Source: JACPHD01 sp964431805
Lineage (GTDB): Bacteria; Patescibacteriota; Patescibacteriia; Patescibacteriales; GWC2-42-12
DNA length: 64,000 nt
Reading direction: 5' to 3'
Assembly: GCA_964431805.1 (NCBI GenBank)
Contig: CAYSKV010000005.1
Coordinates: forward strand, 9,790 to 73,789
In this document: piece after piece, positions 57,525-64,000 of the stretch
How positions within the stretch are numbered: the first letter of the stretch is position 1
How the letters are laid out: each line of letters begins with the position of its first letter
Notes under the pieces: model-generated
What the model was told of the DNA's origin: nothing
The model's database searches: none
The model's input: the letters and a program-made list of their open reading frames with translations, nothing else
Program-made: the position numbers and the translations under genes

Positions 57525-59783
57525 ATGAACGAACAAACATTCAGTTGTGAGTGGCTTGGCCGCACTCTCACTATTAAAACTGGCAAATTAGCCAGACAAG
57601 CTGACGCCGCCGTTACCGTACAATATGGCGATACGTCTGTTTTGGCTACTGTTGTAGAAGCTAAACAAGAGCGTGAAGGCATTGATTTCTTCCCGTTAAC
57701 GGTTGAATTTGAAGAAAGACTTTACGCCGCCGGATTAATTAAGGGCTCGCGTTGGGTTAAACGTGAAGGTCGCCCGTCCGAAGAAGCGGTTTTAACCGGC
57801 CGCATGATCGACCGTTCTATTAGGCCGCTTTTTAATCCTGATTCAAAAAAAGATATCCAGGTTATAATTACGGTTCTCTCGGCCGATGGGAAAAACGATT
57901 ACGATATTGTTTCTTTGGTCGCGGCTTCAGCCACTTTATCCATCGCTGGTTTAAATTGGAAGGGGCCAATCGCTGGAATTAGAGTTGGCCGAATTGAAGG
58001 TAAATATATTTTTAACCCGACTTACGAAGAAAGATTAATCAGCGATATGGATGTAATCGTCGCTGGCACAAATAAAAAAGTTGTGATGCTTGAAGCTGAT
58101 GGAAAAGAAATTGTCGAAGCTGATATGATTGACGCGATTAATGTCGGACAAAAAAATCTACAAGGCGCGATTGACTTAATTAAACAGATGCAGAAAAATG
58201 TTACCGTAATAAAAAAACCAGAAGCAAAAAAATTAATTACTCAAGACGAAGCCGAAGCTAAAAAAGAAATGGACAAAATTTTTGATTTAGCTAAAGATTG
58301 GCTTAATAAAAATATTCCGGTAATTTTATTTGATAAAACTCATTACACTAAAGGCGAAAGGAAATCAGCCGTAGCCGCAATTAAGCAAGGCTTAGACCAA
58401 AATTTATTTGATCAAAATATAGAAAAAAGCAAACGCGCGGCCGCGATTAGCCATTTAGTTGAAGAAATGGTTGAAGCTGAAGTTACGCGCGCTATTTTAA
58501 AAGATAAAAAAAGAGTTGATGGCAGAAAATTAGATGAAATTAGAAATTTGTCCGCCGAAGTAAGTATGCTACCGCGCATTCATGGCTCAGGATTGTTTAA
58601 CCGAGGTGAAACTCAAGTTTTATCAATCACTACTTTAGGCGCTCCTGGCATGGAACAATCTTTAGAAGGCTTAGAGGGCGTTGGCACTAAACGTTATATG
58701 CATCATTATAATTTTCCGCCATTTTCAGTAGGCGAAGCTAAGCAAACAAGATCGCTCGGACGAAGAGAAATCGGTCATGGCGCTTTAGCGGAAAAAGCTT
58801 TAGTACCAGTTTTACCGACTAAAGAAGAATTCCCTTACACCGTTCGCGTAGTTTCAGAAACTTTAGGTTCAAACGGCTCTTCTTCTATGGCTTCAACTTG
58901 CGGTTCAAGTTTAGCTTTAATGGATGCTGGCGTACCAATTAAAAAAGCTGTAGCCGGCATTGCTATGGGCTTAGCTTCTAATGAAGATATGAGCGAATGG
59001 GAAATATTAACCGACATCCAGGATTTAGAAGACGGCCAAGGTGGTATGGACTTTAAAATTACTGGCACGACCGATGGCATAACCGCTATTCAATTAGATA
59101 CTAAAACTGATGGCTTAACTGAAGAGATTGTTGAAAAAACAATTAATCAGGCCAAGAAAGCTAGATTACAGGTTCTTGATGCTATGAATAAAGCGATTAA
59201 TAAGCCAAGAGCTGATTTATCGCCTTATGCTCCGCGCATTACCAGCTTTAGAATTGATCCGGAAAGAATTGGAGAAGTTATCGGAACCGGCGGAAAAGTT
59301 ATTAACGAAATTATTGCCGCTACTGGAGTTAGTATTGATATTGATGATGACGGCTTAGTAATGGTCTGTGGAACCGATGCAGCTAAAGTTACTGAAGCCG
59401 TGGATTGGGTTAAAAATCTTATTCGCGACTTTAAAGCCGGAGAAATTTTTAAAGGCAAAGTTGTTAGATTAATGGATTTTGGCGCTTTCATCCAATTAAC
59501 TCCTAATAAAGATGGTATGGCGCATGTCAGCGAATTAGCTCCGTATAGAGTCGGCCGACCAAGCGACTTTGTAAATATCGGCGACGAAGTTATGGTAAAA
59601 ATTATTGAAGTAGACGACCAAGGAAGAATTAACTTAACCTTAAAAGGTTTGCCGGAAAATGAACATCTATGGAAAGATGAAAAAGGTAAGCAGGAAGGCG
59701 GCTTCGGCGGCGCTCCAAGATTTAACGGCGGCGATCGCGGCGGAAGAAACGATAGACGCGGTGGTGGTGGATTTAGAAGATAA
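57525..59783 (+). CDS. pnp: Polyribonucleotide nucleotidyltransferase (PNPase)
   Basis: 752 residues, full length. Two RNase PH cores (about 1-220 and 320-560) are joined by a helical domain. FFPLTVEFEERLYAAG and GEAKQTRSLGRREIGHGALAEKAL (phosphate-binding) precede VSETLGSNGSSSMASTCGSSLALMDAGVP. The KH domain is at about 575-635 (RIGEVIGTGGKVINEI), S1 at about 640-710 (FKGKVVRLMDFGAFIQL), and the tail is Gly/Arg-rich. PNPase degrades RNA 3'-5' using phosphate. A structured leader precedes it. Confidence 0.98.
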   Translation: MNEQTFSCEWLGRTLTIKTGKLARQADAAVTVQYGDTSVLATVVEAKQEREGIDFFPLTVEFEERLYAAGLIKGSRWVKREGRPSEEAVLTGRMIDRSIRPLFNPDSKKDIQVIITVLSADGKNDYDIVSLVAASATLSIAGLNWKGPIAGIRVGRIEGKYIFNPTYEERLISDMDVIVAGTNKKVVMLEADGKEIVEADMIDAINVGQKNLQGAIDLIKQMQKNVTVIKKPEAKKLITQDEAEAKKEMDKIFDLAKDWLNKNIPVILFDKTHYTKGERKSAVAAIKQGLDQNLFDQNIEKSKRAAAISHLVEEMVEAEVTRAILKDKKRVDGRKLDEIRNLSAEVSMLPRIHGSGLFNRGETQVLSITTLGAPGMEQSLEGLEGVGTKRYMHHYNFPPFSVGEAKQTRSLGRREIGHGALAEKALVPVLPTKEEFPYTVRVVSETLGSNGSSSMASTCGSSLALMDAGVPIKKAVAGIAMGLASNEDMSEWEILTDIQDLEDGQGGMDFKITGTTDGITAIQLDTKTDGLTEEIVEKTINQAKKARLQVLDAMNKAINKPRADLSPYAPRITSFRIDPERIGEVIGTGGKVINEIIAATGVSIDIDDDGLVMVCGTDAAKVTEAVDWVKNLIRDFKAGEIFKGKVVRLMDFGAFIQLTPNKDGMAHVSELAPYRVGRPSDFVNIGDEVMVKIIEVDDQGRINLTLKGLPENEHLWKDEKGKQEGGFGGAPRFNGGDRGGRNDRRGGGGFRR

Positions 59784-59799
59784 AAAATTCTTTACATAT

Positions 59800-59837
59800 A
59801 AAATACTCCTCAAATTGAGGAGTATTTTTGTTTTTGT
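59800..59837 (+). terminator. Terminator of pnp
   Basis: AAAATACTCCTCAA/TTGAGGAGTATTTT perfect stem followed by TGTTTTTG. Confidence 0.93.
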
Positions 59838-59889
59838 TTATAGCAAAAATTTGATATAATAAACCTATAAATAAACTAAATAAATATAT

Positions 59890-60804
59890 ATGCTAAAATC
59901 CGAAATTAGAAAAGATTATTTATCTGATAAACATGTAATCATTACGCCCGGACGAGCTAAACGGCCGCGCGATATTAAAGAGCAAACTATTGTATCCCGC
60001 GTGGCAAATTGCGTATTTTGCCCTGAAAACATTAATTCTAAAAATATTGTTGATCAGGTCGATGGACCAGAGGGTAAAATAATCAGCATTAAAAATACTT
60101 TTCCGGCCGTGACTTTAGATAATAAAAAGGCTTATGGCGCGCAAGAAGTTATAATTGAAACCCCGAGGCATAAACCAGAATTGCACAATTTATCCGAAAC
60201 ACAAATTAAACAACTTCTTAAAATGTATGCTAAACGCACCGCGGCGTTAAGTAAAATAAAAAATATTGAATATATTTTATGTTTTAAAAATCAAGGTTCA
60301 AAAGCCGGCGCTTCAATCGTCCATGCTCATTCCCAAGTTTTTGCCACAGATATTATGCCGTCAGAAATTAAAGAAGAATTTAAACTATCCCGCGAATATA
60401 GAGATGAACATAAAACTTGCGCTTACTGCGATATTATAAAAAAAGAAATGAAATCTCCAAGAAAAATTTATGAAGATAAATTCGTAGCCGCTTTTGCGCC
60501 TTATGCCAGCCAATATCATTATGAAGTCTGGATTTTTACTCAACGCCATTTAGATAATATAACTAAATTAAATGATAACGAATTTAAATCATTCGCCAAA
60601 ATATTAAAGAAAATTTTAATAAAATTAAGTAAATTAAATTTATCTTTTAACTATTTTTTACATCAATCAATTTCTGATAATGATCAACATTTTTATTTAA
60701 AAATTCAACCTCGCGATAGCGTTTGGGCGGGCGTTGAGCTTGGCTCAGGATTGATAATAAACTCAGTAGCGCCAGAAACCGCAGCCAAATTTTTCAAAAA
60801 ATAG
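59890..60804 (+). CDS. GalT-like (HIT-superfamily) nucleotidylyltransferase
   Basis: 304 residues, shorter than E. coli GalT (348). CVFCPENI (metal Cys pair), IVHAHSQVFA (the HxHxQ nucleophile, about 151-157), CAYCDII (second zinc-type pair) and PRDSVWAGVELGSGLIINSVAPE at the end, matching galactose-1-phosphate uridylyltransferase. Relatives use other sugar phosphates (for example ADP-glucose phosphorylase), so specificity is open. It has TATAAT at 59855, is monocistronic or joined to the following gene (17-bp gap). Confidence 0.88.
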   Translation: MLKSEIRKDYLSDKHVIITPGRAKRPRDIKEQTIVSRVANCVFCPENINSKNIVDQVDGPEGKIISIKNTFPAVTLDNKKAYGAQEVIIETPRHKPELHNLSETQIKQLLKMYAKRTAALSKIKNIEYILCFKNQGSKAGASIVHAHSQVFATDIMPSEIKEEFKLSREYRDEHKTCAYCDIIKKEMKSPRKIYEDKFVAAFAPYASQYHYEVWIFTQRHLDNITKLNDNEFKSFAKILKKILIKLSKLNLSFNYFLHQSISDNDQHFYLKIQPRDSVWAGVELGSGLIINSVAPETAAKFFKK

Positions 60805-60821
60805 AATAACCATTAATAAAT

Positions 60822-62588
60822 ATGTTCAACGAACAACCCTTTTTGACTAAAAAAACGAAGAATGAAATCGAAATAGAACAACCTACAAAAAAAATAAATT
60901 CTGCTTACGCAGAAAAACAAAAAAATAATTTACAAGAAATTAATACTTTTTTATTGGAAATGAAACAAGGATATACCCCAGATAAAGAGGCTAAATTAGA
61001 AAAAAAATTATTAAAACCCTACCGAGAAAATGAGCACTCGTTTAAAAACCTCCTAGCTAACAATGAAACAGCACCTTTTGCGGCTGAAGCTTTAAGAATA
61101 ATACTTTCTACTAATTTTGAAAATAAAAAAAGATATAATAATTATTCTAAGAAAAATGATTATGAATTTATTTTTAATGATTTAGCCGATTCGCTTAACG
61201 CGACGGAAGAGCAACTTAAAGGTAATGATTTTGAAGAATCTGATGATGATCCTATCCAGGGAAAAAGAAGATATAGAAATAATATTCTTTATGCAATGAG
61301 CGAGGCGCTTAGTTCAAAAAATCCAAATGTTGTAGAAAAAATTGATAAATGGCTTGATGAACATTGGGAAGAGTTAAAAGAATCAAGCAATTTACATACA
61401 ACCCCAAAGGGTGCGATCGACAATATCTCAGAATATACTTTTATAAACATCGCGTTAAAAACAAAAAATAGCCAATTACTTAATAAAATAATGGAAATAT
61501 CTACTGATGAAAAAAAACAAAAAACAATTCATTTAGAAGCTAAAGATTTATTAACGGAAGAATGCTTTATGCAAAGACAAGAAGAAATCGCGAAATTTCT
61601 GGCATCAAAAATGGGACTGGATGAAAGTATCACTAAAAAATGGGGGGCAGCAAAATCAGGGCCAGAAAGAGACATTCAAGGAAAGAAAATTTATGATGAA
61701 AGTTATATAAGAAATATTGAAGCGGCTGAGCGATTAGAAAAAAAACAACCGGGCTCTGCAAAAAAGTTGTTTAAAAAATTTGGCATCGCTAACTTTGACA
61801 GATACGACCCAGAAACATTATTGCGGCAACTAGAAGTCGAAGACCATAATACTCCTTATGGTGTCGTAGTTTTTCCGGAAGCCGATTGGAATGGAGCATT
61901 TTTTCAAAATAAATCTAAATTGGAAAAAATGAGAAAAAAATTACTTGAAGGAGGGTATGAAATGAAAATTATTGAAGCAGCTTCGCAGCTTGAAATGTCT
62001 AGACGGTTATTAAATTTTCATAAAAAATATTCGCCAGGTGGAAATAAAATAGATTTTCTTGTCATTGGTGGCCATGGCACAAAATCAACCGTTGCCTTAG
62101 GCATAGACAAAGAACTATTATCTAATGATACTCCTCCGCCTTTACCTGAAGGATTTTCTTCTGAGTCTGACTATGAAAATGCTCTTTCACAATGGCAAAA
62201 AACTCAACAGGAACCTACTATAAATTTAAAAGAAACTATAGACCCAAGGACAACTATGACGGCTTATGACATAAAAGAAGGCAGAGGAAAAGGAATAAAG
62301 CGCGCTGCCAATGAGTGGTTTGATCAAAATGCGCCTGTAGTTTTTATTTCTTGCAGTACTGGAATTGAGGGTGGAATAGCCCAAACCACCAGCAAAGAAT
62401 TAGGTTTTAAAACAATCGGTCCGGATAGAACTACCGCCATTGAAAAAATAAATGTTTCTTTTGATAATCAAGGAAAACCAAAATTCGATGTTAAATATAG
62501 TAAAGGCAGACCCACAGAAGATGAACCATATGAACCGGGAGAACCAGAAACAATGGAATATTTTTTCGGAGAGAAAAAAAATATATAA
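60822..62588 (+). CDS. Large protein with caspase-like (clan CD) candidate domain
   Basis: 588 residues, no signal peptide. Residues 1-330 are charged and helical, with no known domain. The C-terminal part reads YGVVVFPEADWNGAFF, then IDFLVIGGHGTKSTVALG with His418 in an H-G motif, and APVVFISCSTGIEGGIAQTTSKEL with Cys511 in the pattern hydrophobic-S-C-S-T-G. Strand-H-G and strand-x-C-x-G are the active-site layout of clan CD peptidases (caspase, CHAT, C80/self-processing toxins). The 93-residue gap is longer than in caspases and contains a proline-rich insert. Peptidase activity is inference. Confidence 0.72.
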   Translation: MFNEQPFLTKKTKNEIEIEQPTKKINSAYAEKQKNNLQEINTFLLEMKQGYTPDKEAKLEKKLLKPYRENEHSFKNLLANNETAPFAAEALRIILSTNFENKKRYNNYSKKNDYEFIFNDLADSLNATEEQLKGNDFEESDDDPIQGKRRYRNNILYAMSEALSSKNPNVVEKIDKWLDEHWEELKESSNLHTTPKGAIDNISEYTFINIALKTKNSQLLNKIMEISTDEKKQKTIHLEAKDLLTEECFMQRQEEIAKFLASKMGLDESITKKWGAAKSGPERDIQGKKIYDESYIRNIEAAERLEKKQPGSAKKLFKKFGIANFDRYDPETLLRQLEVEDHNTPYGVVVFPEADWNGAFFQNKSKLEKMRKKLLEGGYEMKIIEAASQLEMSRRLLNFHKKYSPGGNKIDFLVIGGHGTKSTVALGIDKELLSNDTPPPLPEGFSSESDYENALSQWQKTQQEPTINLKETIDPRTTMTAYDIKEGRGKGIKRAANEWFDQNAPVVFISCSTGIEGGIAQTTSKELGFKTIGPDRTTAIEKINVSFDNQGKPKFDVKYSKGRPTEDEPYEPGEPETMEYFFGEKKNI

Positions 62589-62744
62589 CCAAATTTTTTA
62601 AAAAATAGGTGTAAAATTTGTTAAAAAGCTGTGTATTTTTAATACTGTCGTCTATTATTAAATTTTTAAAAATAAATTTAATAGGCTAAAATTAGCTAAA
62701 AATATTAGAAAACTAAATAATGTCAAATAAAACCGCTTTAGCCC

Positions 62745-62773
62745 TTGACATTTATCAGAATTTTCTTTAATAT
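62745..62773 (+). promoter_or_regulatory. rRNA operon promoter
   Basis: TTGACA (62745-62750), 17-base spacer, TAATAT (62768-62773), about 485 bases before the 16S gene. The stretch 62589-62744 holds no recognised feature. Confidence 0.72.
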
Positions 62774-62847
62774 TACTAATGCAATACTAATTTATTCATA
62801 AATCAAAACATTCATTGAATAAATAACAAGTACAACTTAAAAACACA

Positions 62848-62901
62848 TGAAAGAAAAAAACAGTGATATTGGAAAGCTAATATCCCTGTTTTTTTCTTTC
62901 G
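62848..62901 (+). other. Long hairpin in the rRNA leader
   Basis: GAAAGAAAAAAACAG and GATATT pair with AATATC and CTGTTTTTTTCTTTC (one T/C mismatch pair), about 21 bp of stem. A second nine-pair hairpin CAATTCCGA/TCGGAATTG follows at 62946-62972. Probably leader RNA structures for processing or antitermination. Confidence 0.65.
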
Positions 62902-63006
62902 TTAAGAAAGATTCGTAACTTAACAATTAAATCTACTCTGTGAAACAATTCCGATCAGAGGTTTCGGAATTGCGATAAGCAGCATTAATATTTTCACAAG
63001 AGTAAG

Positions 63007-63064
63007 ATCCTGTTAAATAAATTTACCTCCCCGGTGAATTTCCGCTAAGCGGATTTAACAGGAT
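63007..63064 (+). repeat. Three-way-junction repeat, copy 3 (16S leader)
   Basis: Perfect 12-bp outer stem ATCCTGTTAAAT/ATTTAACAGGAT, inner hairpin AAATTTACC/GGTGAATTT (63019-63041) and inner hairpin CCGC-TAA-GCGG (63042-63052). Another hairpin TTCTTTCCAA/TTGGAGAGAA follows at about 63098-63121. Confidence 0.82.
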
Positions 63065-63257
63065 AAATTTCAATACTAACAGGCGCTAATTCTAACTTCT
63101 TTCCAATTTATTGGAGAGAAATAAATCTGGAGATTAATTTCTTCAAATATAATTTAATATATAGCTTCGTAAGAACTGTATACTAAACATGGCGTTCCAT
63201 GTAAAAAACTTAAAAGTTTGTGTGAACAAACTTAAGCAGGAGCAACCTGAATAAAAA

Positions 63258-64000
<743 letters not shown>

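Overview
The window is about 33% GC by eye and reads as a chromosomal segment of a Candidate Phyla Radiation (Patescibacteria) bacterium, probably a Parcubacteria-type lineage. The reasons are: a divergent 16S rRNA gene starting at about 63258 with a variant 515F primer site; tRNA genes without an encoded CCA end; single-copy streamlined information-processing genes; little amino-acid biosynthesis (a lone TrpB-like gene beside trpS, and no trpA); RNase Y and HU; and large secreted proteins of the kinds common in these organisms. The standard genetic code fits every long gene. The lineage call is inference and was not tested by a tree.

Layout. 0-8.2 kb: the 3' end of a secreted protein, a DnaQ-type exonuclease, an RRM protein, a 4Fe-4S protein, an MGMT-type protein, tRNA-Ser, a MazG-like hydrolase, an O-antigen-ligase-like protein and a DMT transporter. 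8.3-18.6 kb: an orphan gene, a deoxyhypusine-synthase-like protein, a MarR/HlyD/HlyD/MFS efflux operon, agmatinase, IMP dehydrogenase, a small inserted orphan and a GH1 glycosidase. 18.7-26.7 kb: infB-rbfA-nrnA-like, clpP, two small Cys-rich proteins, rny-ymdB and HU. 26.7-27.2 kb: a tRNA cluster (Arg-Met-Lys) plus a tRNA fragment. 27.2-36.1 kb: a secreted trimeric-fibre-like protein, two transferases, recQ, a PyrD-like protein, and glyA-folD. 36.1-37.9 kb: two minus-strand mini-transcripts carrying very short ORFs around an orphan gene. 37.9-47.5 kb: HD hydrolase, Elp3, an adhesin/bactofilin-like membrane protein, a phosphohexomutase, trpB/trpS, a T-box-like leader with two tiny proteins, and tsaD. 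47.6-54.5 kb: a thioredoxin-like/membrane pair, a giant delta-60-repeat secreted protein and a radical SAM/SPASM enzyme. 54.5-62.6 kb: tRNA-His, tRNA-Arg, a Xer recombinase, rpsO, a NYN protein, pnp, galT-like and a caspase-like candidate protein. 62.6-64 kb: rRNA promoter, structured leader and partial 16S rRNA.

The core genes form recognisable functional pairs: translation initiation and ribosome maturation (infB-rbfA), RNA decay (rny, pnp, nrnA-like), one-carbon metabolism (glyA-folD), wobble-uridine modification (Elp3 plus a Trm9-like methyltransferase, inferred) and threonylcarbamoylation (tsaD). Most core genes have no visible Shine-Dalgarno sequence, and several have a promoter so close that the mRNA should be leaderless. 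In contrast, nearly all the small orphan genes have perfect AGGAGG-type sites.

Most interesting observations: a SPASM radical SAM enzyme with its own nine-cysteine tail; a T-box-like terminator/antiterminator controlling two tiny proteins; a repeated three-way-junction DNA/RNA element (three copies, one in the 16S leader); a C-terminal module shared by two secreted proteins 50 kb apart; a His-Gly/Cys caspase-like candidate; and the two mini-ORF transcripts at 36.1-37.9 kb. No CRISPR array, insertion sequence or replication origin was recognised.
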